From: JACCXG01 sp963717745
GTDB lineage: Bacteria; Acidobacteriota; Vicinamibacteria; Vicinamibacterales; 2-12-FULL-66-21
Assembly: GCA_963717745.1 (NCBI GenBank)
Contig: CAVQXJ010000024.1
Location: 62,001 to 126,000, forward strand
Direction of reading: 5' to 3'
DNA: 64,000 bases
Part shown: in pieces, positions 51,456 to 62,438 of the stretch
Layout: every line of letters begins with the position of its first letter
Numbering within the stretch: the first letter of the stretch is position 1
The notes under the pieces: generated by a model
The model's input: only the letters and a program-made list of their open reading frames with translations
Databases searched by the model: none
Told to the model about the DNA's origin: nothing
Made by a program: the position numbers and the translations under genes

Positions 51456-53360
51456 ATGTCCTCGCCGGTCGGGTCCCACGGGTACGAGCGGGTGGCGACG
51501 GCCGTCGTGATTGGCTGTCTGGTCGCGCTGTGTGCCTGGCAGGTCTGGGCCTACCGCCGGGTCGAGATCTACCATCCCGACAGCTCGACCTACGTGGTCC
51601 TCGCCGAGAACCTCGCCGATGGTAGGGGCTATGTGTTCGATGGCCGGCCCCACACGCGATTCCCCCCTGGCTTGCCGATGCTGCTCGCGGCGTGGTCCTC
51701 GGTCGACGACGGAAGCTACGGGTCGGCGGTCCGGTTGATGCCGATCTTCGGCCTCGTCGGGCTGCTCGCCTCGTTCTTCCTGATCAAGCGCGTCGAGAGC
51801 TGGCCCATCGCGATGCTGGCGTGCCTGTGGTTAGTCACGTCGCCCGAGTATTTCCGGCTGGCGACGCGTTACATCTGGTCGGACCTGCCCTATTTCGCTC
51901 TCGCAGCCCTGACGCTGCTCCTGGCCGACCACCTGCGCCTAGCAGCCCGTGGTGAAACGCCGGCTGCATTCGACGGGCGATGCATCCCCGCTGGCGGCGT
52001 TGCTCCTCGCTCAAATACTCCCGGTATTCTCGGTCGTCGCGCCTTGCCAGCGGGGCGCCTCGCCCGTCTCGGTGCGACGCCGGCGTTTCACCACGGGCTG
52101 CTAGGCAGCGGCCAATGGCGCGTTGCGATCGCCGCCGGCCTTGCAGTCACGATGGTGGCGGCGGTGACCATGCGGTCGGCAGGGATCGCCCTGATCGCGG
52201 CGTTCGGCGCCGCCATCGCGCATACCTGGCGCGCGATGGACCGGCGGGCGAGAGCCGGGCTGCTGGCGGCGGTGACGCTCGCGGTGTTGGTGCAGGCGTG
52301 GTGGTCGAGCTGGACGCGGTCCCGAGAGGTCAGCGAGTATGCCGGCGCCTACATGCAGTCCTACGCCGCGCAGTTCCTGCTCAAGGACCCGCAGGAGCCC
52401 GAGCTCGGCGTAGCCGGCATTGCCGACCTCGCCGGTCGCGTCGGCTATTTCGCGTCCGCCCAACTGACACGCTTCACCCAGCTGCTGATCCCGGTGCCAT
52501 GGCTCGACGTGCTGTGGTTCTCACCGCTCGTGCTCATTCCCGCATTCCTGCTCAGCGTCGGAATCGGCTCATCGTTCCGCCGCGGGCGCTCGCCTCTGGT
52601 CGCGTGGTACGTGCTCGCGTATCTGGGTCTATATTCGTTGTGGCCCTTCGATGAAGGCGCGCGGTTCATGCTTCCGATCTTTCCGCTGATGTTCCTGTTC
52701 GCGTGGAGAGGGCTGCGGCTCACCCTCGATCGGCTCCAGCGCGAACCAACGCCGGGCGAGCGTCGCGTGGTGTTGCTGGCGCTGGCGGCCATCACCGCCA
52801 CTGTAGTGCTCGCCCATCTGCAGCGCGATCGGCCGGGGCGGCAGGCACTGGCGGCGGTGCTGTTCTGGGTGGTGTTGCTCGTTTGTGCCGCGGCGTATTC
52901 GAGAAGGGGACGGCCGTCACCATCGAATGCGCGGGTGTGGATCACGGGGGGCCTGGTGCTGGCCACCGCGGTGATGACGGCGGGTCTGCTCGCACAGGTG
53001 AAGCTCGCCAGGGAGAACCTGACCGGGGCTGCGACCGCGTCCTCCCGCACCTTGACGCGAGCCGCGGAGTGGCTGCGCTCGCAGCCCGGCGACGGTCCGG
53101 TGATGGCGCAGCAGGCGGCGATCCTCCATCGCCTGTCAGGCCGTCACGTCGCCTCGTTTCCCGTGACCTCGAATGGGCAGTTCCTCGCCGAGGTCATGCG
53201 CCAGCAGCACGTCGTCTATGTGCTGGTGATGCCGGAACAATACGAGTACTTCAAGCCGAGGCAACGCGTCAGACTGGAAGCCTTGCTTCGGGCCGCGCCG
53301 GACTGCTGCGAGCTGGTCGCGCGGGAGACGGGCTACGAGGTCTATCGGGTTATTCGGTGA
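51456..53360 (+). CDS. Polytopic membrane protein, GT39-like glycosyltransferase, with an inserted repeat
   Basis: About 635 residues with many membrane helices (VATAVVIGCLVALCAWQVWA, LMPIFGLVGLLASFFLIKRV, PYFALAALTLLLADHL). After the first helix comes HPDSSTYVVLAENLADGRGY and HTRFPPGLPMLL, typical of the ArnT/PMT-like family that moves sugars from polyprenyl phosphate across the membrane. Residues 162-217, a cytoplasmic or periplasmic loop, are entirely encoded by a 168-bp palindrome. The flanking helices remain intact. The ATG at 51456 avoids a long unlikely N-terminal extension. It is a single gene. Confidence 0.82.
   Translation: MSSPVGSHGYERVATAVVIGCLVALCAWQVWAYRRVEIYHPDSSTYVVLAENLADGRGYVFDGRPHTRFPPGLPMLLAAWSSVDDGSYGSAVRLMPIFGLVGLLASFFLIKRVESWPIAMLACLWLVTSPEYFRLATRYIWSDLPYFALAALTLLLADHLRLAARGETPAAFDGRCIPAGGVAPRSNTPGILGRRALPAGRLARLGATPAFHHGLLGSGQWRVAIAAGLAVTMVAAVTMRSAGIALIAAFGAAIAHTWRAMDRRARAGLLAAVTLAVLVQAWWSSWTRSREVSEYAGAYMQSYAAQFLLKDPQEPELGVAGIADLAGRVGYFASAQLTRFTQLLIPVPWLDVLWFSPLVLIPAFLLSVGIGSSFRRGRSPLVAWYVLAYLGLYSLWPFDEGARFMLPIFPLMFLFAWRGLRLTLDRLQREPTPGERRVVLLALAAITATVVLAHLQRDRPGRQALAAVLFWVVLLVCAAAYSRRGRPSPSNARVWITGGLVLATAVMTAGLLAQVKLARENLTGAATASSRTLTRAAEWLRSQPGDGPVMAQQAAILHRLSGRHVASFPVTSNGQFLAEVMRQQHVVYVLVMPEQYEYFKPRQRVRLEALLRAAPDCCELVARETGYEVYRVIR
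51938..52105 (+). repeat. 168-bp palindromic protein-coding element (family P)
   Basis: The ends are perfect 27-base inverted repeats (51938-51964, CCTAGCAGCCCGTGGTG..., and 52079-52105). Inside, the symmetry continues imperfectly to the centre AATACTCCCGGTATT (52014-52028). Its length, 168 bases, is exactly 56 codons, and it leaves the reading frame of the membrane protein open. Read there it gives AAFDGR then CIPAGGVAP. The half copy at 18607-18671 has the same phase. Confidence 0.95.
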
Positions 53361-53390
53361 GCTTGTTAGCGCTCGCCACTCCCCTTGCCC

Positions 53391-53560
53391 CCTGGCTCGC
53401 GGCAGCTGGGTGCTTTCAGGCGCGGATGGGTGATTTGAGGGACGGTGAACTTAACAGGAGGGCCAGGAGATCAGGAGAAAGAAGTTATTGGTCTTGAAAA
53501 TGAATGCCTCCTGATCTCCTGGCCCTCCTGTAGGTTTTGACCAGCGGCTGTCGTAGCGAC
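53391..53560 (+). repeat. Composite AGGAGG hairpin repeat (family D, copy 3)
   Basis: The most complete copy: 5' block CCTGGCTCGCGGCAGCTGGG and CTTTCAGGCGCGGATGGG, hairpin arms ACAGGAGGGCCAGGAGATC / GATCTCCTGGCCCTCCTGT, and 3' block AGGTTTTGACCAGCGGCTGT with CGTAGCGACTCA. It ends at the stop of the next gene. Confidence 0.9.
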
Positions 53561-55354
53561 TCACTTCACCACGAGCAACTCGCCGCAGCTCACGGTCAAG
53601 ATATCGATCACTGGGCCAGGAACGTCGGTCACCAACGCATCCTTCCCCTGGCCGAGGACCGCGGTCAATACCGTCTTCGACACCGCGAACCACTTGCCGT
53701 CGATCTCGGCGCTTGCCAGGAATCGGCCTTCGTTCCGGTCGATCAGGATCTGACTCCTGGGAAAGGCGGTCGCACCGGTGGCAAACGCGCGATTCACGTC
53801 GGAGGTCACGCAGTGTTCCGGCGCCGCCACGATTCCCGCCGGGAGAACGCTCGTTGGCGTTTGTGGGTCGGGGCCTTCCACCTTCGCTAAAGCTACGGCG
53901 GACAAGTCAGGCCCCGACTCCGGCGTCCGGTCCCTGGGGACGACGAACAGCCGTGCGTTGGCGACAGTGGACGCATTGGCTTCAGCCGCGTGCGCGGCAC
54001 GGCGTTCGAGTGCCGCCACCGTCCGCTGATAGATCTCGGCCGCCCAATCAGTCGAGTGCTCCAGCGGCTGATGTCCGGGCGCCCGGGGCACCCGCTGCCA
54101 TTCACCGGTCCGCGTCAGCTTCTCCGCGAGCTTGCCTCGGCTCAGGAACATGTCCGCGAGACTGAGATCGTGCGCGGGCGGGGAGACCAGCGTGCTCGAC
54201 GTGATGGTGGACAGGATGTCGGCGCAGAACCCGTAGGTGATGCCGAGCGGCGAATATGGGTGCTGAGCGGGGTCGAACCGGCCGGCGTCCGCCTGGAGGA
54301 ATGCTGCAGCCTGGCCAATCAGCTCGCGGTAACGCGCGACTCGCGCGGCGTGCGTGGCACCCGTTGCCGTGGTCCGCACCGTGCCGTCGGCGGCGTGTTC
54401 GAGGAACAGCGTCTCGATCGTGGAGCAGGGTTCGAGCAGGTCGAGCCGCATCAGCAGCAGCTCCGGATCGGCCGAGATCCCCTGCAGGATGGCGTCGGCG
54501 AGATCCAGCCGCTGTTCGACGTCGCCGGCGAGCTCGGCGGCGGCGTAGCTCTCGAGCAGCGGGACCAGGTCATTGACCAGCAGCGCCACGTCCATCGAGT
54601 TGGAATTGCGCGTGATTGCCACCACGGCTGGATCGTCGCTGGGGAGGTGCATCTCGGCGCTGCGGTAGCGCAGCTGCGATCGCAGATGCCCTCCGGCCAG
54701 GCTGGCCCCCGCCTTGTGCAGCTCGAGCCGGCGAGCTGCCGTGAATGATTCCGCGATATGCGCGGCAATCCGGAAGTACGGCGCGAGATGCCGGGTCAAC
54801 GGTCCCTGCGCGGTCTGAATCAGCCAGCGCGCGTCGCGGATCAGGACGATCGAGCTTGCTGTCTGGTTGAGGCCGTCGAGAAGATGTTGAATCTGATCCA
54901 GGCGTTCGCCGGCCGCCGCGGTCCCGTCGTCCCAGATCCGCAGGCTGAGCGCTTCGAGCTGACCCAGCATGAAGACCCCGAACACGACTCGAGCGAATGC
55001 GGCCCGGCCGTTCCTGCCCGGCCAGCGGTGATGTTCCCAGTGGCGGTGCGCGCCGATGATCAGGTCGATCGGATCGAGGACGTGCGGGGCGTGTTCCAGA
55101 GTGACCGGCTCGAATCCATCAGCCAGGTGCGCCGCCCGGAGCTGTCCTCTGAACCGCGAGGGATCCGGAGCAAGGCCGGGCAGGTCGTAGAAGCAGGCAT
55201 CGAGGAGTCGCTGGATCTGTTCCCGATTCGCGCCGCGCGCGACGTCCTTGCCCTGTACGTTCAGCAGCCGGCTCTCGATCAGATCGACGATGGCCTGGTG
55301 GCGGTGGAGCAGCGCCTCGAGAAGGGCGACATGCCCGGCGAACGGAACGCTCAT
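53561..55354 (-). CDS. Unrecognised 597-residue cytoplasmic protein coupled to a cytochrome
   Basis: I do not recognise the family. It is largely alpha-helical (LIESRLLNVQGKDVARGANR, LLDGLNQTASSIVLIRDARW, VALLVNDLVPLLESYAAAEL), without membrane helices or a signal. Histidine/tryptophan motifs such as GAHRHWEHHRWPGRNGR occur. A C-terminal beta part ends VDILTVSCGELLVVK-like (PVIDILTVSCGELLVVK). Its ATG overlaps the TAA of the upstream cytochrome gene as TAATG, so the two are coupled. A short palindromic repeat encodes PDLSAVALAKVEGPDPQ inside it. It may be an assembly or regulatory partner of that cytochrome. The open frame extending further upstream is a shadow. Confidence 0.75.
   Translation of the reverse strand: MSVPFAGHVALLEALLHRHQAIVDLIESRLLNVQGKDVARGANREQIQRLLDACFYDLPGLAPDPSRFRGQLRAAHLADGFEPVTLEHAPHVLDPIDLIIGAHRHWEHHRWPGRNGRAAFARVVFGVFMLGQLEALSLRIWDDGTAAAGERLDQIQHLLDGLNQTASSIVLIRDARWLIQTAQGPLTRHLAPYFRIAAHIAESFTAARRLELHKAGASLAGGHLRSQLRYRSAEMHLPSDDPAVVAITRNSNSMDVALLVNDLVPLLESYAAAELAGDVEQRLDLADAILQGISADPELLLMRLDLLEPCSTIETLFLEHAADGTVRTTATGATHAARVARYRELIGQAAAFLQADAGRFDPAQHPYSPLGITYGFCADILSTITSSTLVSPPAHDLSLADMFLSRGKLAEKLTRTGEWQRVPRAPGHQPLEHSTDWAAEIYQRTVAALERRAAHAAEANASTVANARLFVVPRDRTPESGPDLSAVALAKVEGPDPQTPTSVLPAGIVAAPEHCVTSDVNRAFATGATAFPRSQILIDRNEGRFLASAEIDGKWFAVSKTVLTAVLGQGKDALVTDVPGPVIDILTVSCGELLVVK
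53867..53918. repeat. 52-bp intragenic palindromic element
   Basis: Perfect 9-base arms GTCGGGGCC and GGCCCCGAC (53867-53875, 53910-53918) enclose a core also seen at 33073-33106. It lies inside the 597-residue gene and encodes SAVALAKVEG-type residues in a low-complexity loop. Confidence 0.75.
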
Positions 55355-56695
55355 TATCTCGGCGCAGGCGCCAGCCGCGCGGGGTAGGCGTGATCGAACA
55401 CGCTCCACATGAAGTCGGTCGTCATGCGCGCGCGGTTGTGACAACTCATGCAACCGAGCTCCACCCGCTTCTGACTGAACGTCTCCATCGTCACGTTCGC
55501 GAAGGCCGAGAACGCGCCCTCGCCGGGAAACGTGTTGGCGACGCTGCCGTCGAGGCTGGCCGGGATCGGCGCGATCTGGTTCCCTTCGACGCGCGGCCAC
55601 TGCGTGACCACCAGCCGGTAGTGCTGCCACGGCGTGCCGCCCAGCAGGTGCTGGTAGCCGAACGAGGTCAGCTCGGTCGACGTGAGAATCGGCGCGCCGG
55701 GATCCCGCACCACGTTGAACGGCTGCACCGGCTCCGGCGCCACCGGCGAGAGCGAGAGCGGGCTCCGATCCGGCATCGGCCCGCCAGTGCCGTCGTTGAG
55801 CACATACGCGCCAGGCCAGTCCGGCCATTTCGGCGGCACCAGATCCTTCTGCTCGAATGACGACCAGATCCATTGCGGCCGGCTCGCCGTTTTCCGGGCG
55901 ATGTGCAGTCCGAGCAGTCCGACCGTGGTCCGCGTGCAGCCACCGGCTCCCGTGCGTTTCACGAGCGCGGGTCGTGTGTATAGCCGCTCGACCACCCGCG
56001 GCGGAAGACCGGTGACGTCGACCCACGCCGCTTTGACCGCAACCGATCCCATCGGGAACTCGATGACGGGACGCTCCGGGCGCGGCCGGGGCACCTCGGG
56101 CAGCGCGCTGCGCAAGTAGAAGCGATTCCTCACGATGTGGTCGAAGGCGATCTGGTTGAAGAGCGTCAACGTGCGGACGTAGCGGCCGTTCTGCGCGACG
56201 ATCGGCGGATCGAGCACGCCGATGCCTGCTTGCCCAACGTCGTCGATCCCCGAGGCCGATCCGATGATGACGTCGCCGAACCGTTGCGGTGCGCCGCACG
56301 GGTTGGCGGTGGCCGCGTCGTAGCTGTCGAACGAGGGATTGGGCGCGGATCCGTCGTGATGGAAGATCTCCCAGAGCGGCTTGTAGGTTTCGAACACGCG
56401 CGGACCCGGGGCCGTGATCGTCTTGTTCGATGCCGGCACCCCGCGCGCGCCCGGCGCCGCGGGCCACACCAGCGCGACCAGCGGCCCGCCACGAATAGTC
56501 GTCGAAATAGTCGAGCGCGATCCCGGTGAAGCCGTCCGGAATGCAGACGTCCGCGGGCACGGTCGCGGAAAGGGTGGGGGTGGGCCGCACCGGACACGGC
56601 TCGACGGCCGGCCGCTCGGCCGCGGCGGCGCTCACGAGCATGGCCACGGCCGCGGAGAGCAGGACGCTCGTCATCGAGCGGAATGGCGCCGGCAC
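55354..56695 (-). CDS. Secreted cytochrome-type protein of unknown family, frame broken by one extra base
   Basis: The export signal (MTSVLLSAAVAMLVSAAAAE) and FTGIALDYFDDYSWR read in one frame. The rest continues in another from VALVWPAAPGARGVPASNKT. Removing one base from the C run at 56485-56487 yields 446 residues reading SWRPLVALVWP. A single haem motif CMSCH lies near the C-terminus (VELGCMSCHNRARMTTDFMW). Other features: FDHIVRNRFYLRSALPE, GLHIARKTASRPQWIWSSFE, GTPWQHYRLVVTQWP. I infer a periplasmic electron-transfer or catalytic haem protein. It is coupled to the downstream 597-residue gene by TAATG. Confidence 0.8.
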
Positions 56696-56707
56696 AGTGA
56701 ACCAGGC

Positions 56708-56719
56708 GGATTATAATCC
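56708..56719. promoter_or_regulatory. Palindromic divergent -10 region
   Basis: GGATTATAATCC is a perfect 12-base palindrome that contains TATAAT on both strands. The + strand box (56712-56717) ends seven bases before the ATG at 56724; the minus strand box lies 15-20 bases before the ATG at 56695. Both genes would have very short leaders and share one core. Confidence 0.5.
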
Positions 56720-56723
56720 GCGC

Positions 56724-57668
56724 ATGACGACGCTCTCGCGGCGTGAGCTCGGCAGCCTGGTCGCCGGCCTTCCCCTGGCGGGAGTGATGCGATCGATGGC
56801 GGCGGGCCATCCCCTCGTGGTCGGCGTCACCACCTCGAGCTTCCGCGATCTGCCGCGGGTCACCGGCCGCGACAACCTCGACGCTGTCATCGGGGCGGTG
56901 CGGGCCGCCGGGGCCAGTCATGTCGAGCTGGCCTTCGCGGACCTCGAGCCGGCGCCACCCAACACCGGACCCGTGATGGGCGGATCGGCGGCCTACCCGC
57001 GCCGCATCGTCCTGTCGCCGGCAGAGATTGCCGCGACCAACGCCGGCGTGCGCGCGACCCTCCGCACCTGGAGGCTGCAGACGGCGCCGGACTTTTTCGA
57101 GAGCGCTCGCGGCAAGCTGGCCAAGGCCGGACTCACCGTGCACGGATGCGCGCTGACCTGCGACGCCTCGTGGACCGACGACGAGATCGACGCGACGTTC
57201 CGGCACGTGAAGGCGCTTGGTGTATCGGTGATCGGCTCGCCGCTGACCATGGCCATCGCGGAGCGTCTGGTGTCCTTCGCGGAGCGTCACCGGATCGCGA
57301 TCGCCATTCGCAATCAGCCGGACGGCAATCGCCAAGGGGAGATCGACACGCTCAGCCTCGAACCGGCGCTGGCGCTGTCGCCGATGTTCCAGGTGGCGCT
57401 CGACGTCGGCCACCTGACGGCGTCGAACCGCGATGCGGTCGCGGAGCTGCGCAAGTGCCGCAGCCGGGTGGCGTATGCGATCGTGAAGGATCGCCTGAGG
57501 AACGGCGGCGCGAGCCAGCCGTTCGGCGAAGGTGACACGCCGCTTCGCGGCCTGATCGAAGTCCTGAAGGCATCCGGTCCATCCATTCCCGCACTCGTCG
57601 AGTACGACTACATCGGTCTTCGTTCATCCGAGGCGGAGGTCGCAGCGTCGCTCGCGTATCTGAAATGA
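56724..57668 (+). CDS. Sugar phosphate isomerase/epimerase-like TIM-barrel protein
   Basis: A 314-residue protein. MTTLSRRELGSLVAGLPLAG resembles a twin-arginine signal (SRREL). The barrel begins HPLVVGVTTSSFRDLPRVTG and contains AAGASHVELAFADLEPAP, AKAGLTVHGCALTCDASW, MFQVALDVGHLTASNRDAVA and SIPALVEYDYIGLRSSEAEV, matching the AP endonuclease 2-like sugar isomerase family. It may epimerise or isomerise a sugar released by periplasmic hydrolases. Its stop overlaps the ATG of the DUF1549/1553 cytochrome gene as ATGA. A TATAAT box lies directly upstream, giving an almost leaderless message. Confidence 0.88.
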   Translation: MTTLSRRELGSLVAGLPLAGVMRSMAAGHPLVVGVTTSSFRDLPRVTGRDNLDAVIGAVRAAGASHVELAFADLEPAPPNTGPVMGGSAAYPRRIVLSPAEIAATNAGVRATLRTWRLQTAPDFFESARGKLAKAGLTVHGCALTCDASWTDDEIDATFRHVKALGVSVIGSPLTMAIAERLVSFAERHRIAIAIRNQPDGNRQGEIDTLSLEPALALSPMFQVALDVGHLTASNRDAVAELRKCRSRVAYAIVKDRLRNGGASQPFGEGDTPLRGLIEVLKASGPSIPALVEYDYIGLRSSEAEVAASLAYLK

Positions 57669-60600
57669 CGCGGGTTCGGCTTGGCGGGTCTCTTCTTCTT
57701 CCTCTTCTCATCATTTCCGGGTTGACGGGACTGGCGGTGACTCCCGCACCCGCGCCACCGGCACCGGCGTCCGGCGGGCGCATCGATTTCACCAGCCAGA
57801 TTCGCCCGCTGCTGTCGGATCGCTGCTTCCGCTGCCACGGCCCGGACGCCTCGAAGCGCAAGGCGAAGCTGCGGCTCGACGTGCGCGACGGCGCGTTCAA
57901 GAAGATGGGCGCCGGCTGGGCGATCGTGAAGCCGTTCGATCCGGGGAAGAGCGAGCTGGTCCGGCGGATCTTCACGGAAGACTTCGAAGACACGATGCCG
58001 CCGCCGGAGTCGAATCTCTCGCTGACCGAGGACGAGAAGGCGCTGCTGAAGCGCTGGGTGGCCGAGGGGGCGGACTATCGGCCGCACTGGTCGTTCGCGC
58101 CGATCGCGGCGACGTGCGCCGCCACCCGGCGAGCGGCCGGTTCCAGCGAATCCCATCGACGGCTTCGTCCGCGCGCGACTGGACCGGGAAGGCCTGGCGC
58201 CGGCCCCGCGCGCGCCCTCCGAGGTGCTGATCCGGCGCCTCGCGTTCAACCTGACGGGATTGCCGCCGGCCGTTGCCGAGATCGACGCATTCGTGGACGA
58301 CCGGGCTCCGGGCGCGTATGAGCGGCTGGTCGATCGCTATCTGTCCTCGCCGGCCTATGGCGAGCGCATGGCGATGGACTGGCTCGACCTGGCCCGTTAC
58401 GCCGACACCTACGGCTACCAGAACGACGCCGAGCGCGACATGTCGCCCTACCGCGACTGGGTGATCGACGCCTTCAACCGGAACCTTCCGTACGATCAGT
58501 TCCTGACCTGGCAGCTGGCCGGGGACCTGCTGCCCAATCCGACGCGAGAGCAGCGGATCGCCACCGCCTTCAACCGGCTGCACCGCCAGACCAACGAAGG
58601 GGGCAGCATCGAGGAAGAGTTCCGCACCGAATACGTGGTCGATCGCGTCAACACGTTCGGGACCTCGATGCTCGGCCTGACCGTCGAGTGCGCCCGCTGC
58701 CACGATCACCGGTTCGACCCGATCACCCAGCGGGACTACTACTCGCTGTTCGCGTTCTTCAACAACATCGACGAGTCAGGCCTGTATTCGCATTTCACCA
58801 AAGCGACGCCCAGCCCGGCGCTGCTGTTGTGGGCGCCGGCGCGAGAGCAGGATCATCGCCGGCTCGTCGCCGAGATGCGCGCGATCGAGGCCGGGCTCCA
58901 GCAGCTGCGCCGCGCGGGCCGCAGCGCGTTCAATCGCGCGGGCGGCCGCCGAGCCGGTGGTGCCGCCGGCACCGATCGCGCATCTGCCGTTCGATCGCGC
59001 CGCAGGGGACAAGACGCCTGACACTGCAACGGGGCAGAACGCTGAGTTGAAAGACGGTCCCGTATCGGTGGTCGTCGTGCCCCTGCGTCCGTTGCGGGCG
59101 CCACCACCCCGAGGCCCGTGGGATGTGTCCGCATACGCCATGCGCTTCAGCGGCGACAACTCCGTCGTCCATCCGGGCGCGCGGACGTTCGGCCGTACCG
59201 ATCCGTTCTCGATCGCGCTTCGGCTCCAGCCCACCGAGCGGCAGGATCGCGGCGTGATCCTGCACCAGTCCCGGGCGTGGTCCGACGCCGGGAGCCGAGG
59301 CTTCGAGCTGACCGTGGATCACGGCCGCCTCTTCTTCGGTCTGATCCATTTCTGGCCGGGCAACGCCATCGCGGTGCGGTCGCGCCAGCCGCTGCCGCTG
59401 AACGTCTGGTCGTCGCATCGTCGTCACCTACGACGGATCGAGCCGCGCCGCGGGCCTGCGCCTCTATCTGAACGGCGTTCCGCTCGACACCGAGATCGTC
59501 CGCGACCATCTCTACAAGGACATCACCTACGACAAGGCGGCCGGCGACGACGTCCCCGAGCAGCCGCGGCTGACCATCGGCGCGCGCTTTCGCGACAGCG
59601 GCTTCAAGAACGGCCTGATCGACGACCTGCAGATCTTCGACATGGCGCTGACCGCGGCCGAAGTGTCGGCGATCACGGGGACGCCGCCGCCGTCCGCCGC
59701 TGGGTTCGATCACTTCCTGGCCCGGCGCTACCCGCCATTCGTGGCCGCCCTCGCCGAGCTCGGCAAGCTTCGGGTGGCCGAAAACACGCTGATCGCGCGC
59801 GTGCCCGAAATCATGGTGATGGAGGAGATGCGCCAGCCGCGGCCGACCCACCGGCTCGACCGCGGGTCCTATGACGCGCCGCGGGAGCTGGTGCCGCGCG
59901 ATACGCCCTCGAGTCTGCCGCCGTTCCCGGCCAACCAGCCGCGCAATCGCCTCGGCCTCGCGCGCTGGCTCACCGACCGCGGCAATCCTCTTGCGGCCCG
60001 CGTGGTCGTCAATCGGATCTGGCGCATGCACTTCGGCCGCGGCATTGTCGCCACGCAGGAAGATTTCGGCAGTCAGGGCCGGCTGCCGACGCATCCCGAG
60101 CTGCTCGACTTTCTGGCCGGCCAGTTCGTGAAAAGCGGCTGGGACGTCAAAGCGCTGCACCGCCTGATCGTCACGTCGGAGGCCTTTCAGCAGACCTCCC
60201 TGGTCGCGCCGGCGGTGGCGGCGCGCGATCCGGACAACCAGTGGCTGTCGCGCGGACCGAAGCGACGGCTGGTCGCCGAATCGATCCGCGACAGCGCGCT
60301 CGCCGCGAGCGGCCTGCTGAATCGCACCATCGGCGGTCCCAGCGTCAAGCCCTATCAACCGGCCGGACTCTGGGAACAGGCCGGTACGGGCAAGACCTAT
60401 AAGCAGGATAGCGGCGGCGATCTCTATCGCCGCAGCTTGTACACGTTCTGGCGTCGCACCTCGCCGCCCCCATCGATGACGACCTTCGATGCGATGTCCC
60501 GCGAAGTCTGCACCGCCAAGCGCGAGGTCACGACCACGCCGCTGCAGTCGCTGGTGCTGCTGAACGATCCGCAATTCGTGGAAGCGGCCCGCCGGCTCGC

Positions 60601-60883
60601 CGAGCACGCGCTCGGGCAGTCTCCGGCCGACGCCGCCGCCCGGAACCGGCTGGCGTTCCGCGCGCTGATCGGCCGCGCTCCCGACGACACCGAGGCCGGC
60701 ATCCTCGGCCGGATCTTCGCCGAACAGCGGGCCTGGTTCGTCGCGCATCCCGGCGACGCGGCCAAGGCGATCGCCATCGGTGAATCGAAGCCGGAGCGCG
60801 CGATCGCTCCCGACGACCTGGCGGCGATGACCATGGTGGTGAGCGCGATCATGAACTTCGACGAGTTCGTGGTGATGAGATAA
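57665..60883 (+). CDS. PSD1/DUF1549-DUF1553 cytochrome-domain protein, frame broken three times
   Basis: A large exported protein. The haem-binding planctomycete-type cytochrome motif is CFRCH at residues 54-58 (LLSDRCFRCHGPDASKRKAK), followed by MPPPESNLSLTEDEKALLKR. DUF1549 follows (LIRRLAFNLTGLPPAVAEID, YADTYGYQNDAERDMSPYRD), then a LamG-like sandwich (DPFSIALRLQPTERQDRGVI), then DUF1553 (NRLGLARWLTDRGNPLAARV, EDFGSQGRLPTHPELLDFLA). Three single-base removals, near 58108, 58940-58942 and 59410-59420, restore one 1071-residue frame. It is followed by the DUF1501 partner, as in Planctomycetes, and probably handles sugars or lipids. The substrate is unknown. Confidence 0.88.
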
Positions 60884-60893
60884 AGGACGTGCC

Positions 60894-62360
<1,467 letters not shown>

Positions 62361-62438
62361 CGGCGAGGCCGGCGTTTAGACGATCAGCTGCCGGCGTGGG
62401 TGAAATGAGTGATCGCCGGCTTCTGGAGGAACGACGTC

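Noticed and set aside
51938..52105. A MITE or insertion-sequence remnant with target duplication
   Set aside because: I see no flanking direct repeat and no transposase. The whole element is a palindrome, and its coding phase is shared with the other copy, which a MITE would not require.
53561..56695. A single 1044-codon protein spanning the cytochrome region and the 597-residue gene
   Set aside because: Its middle is Arg-rich shadow sequence of the cytochrome frame. A TAATG junction at 55354 separates two genes.
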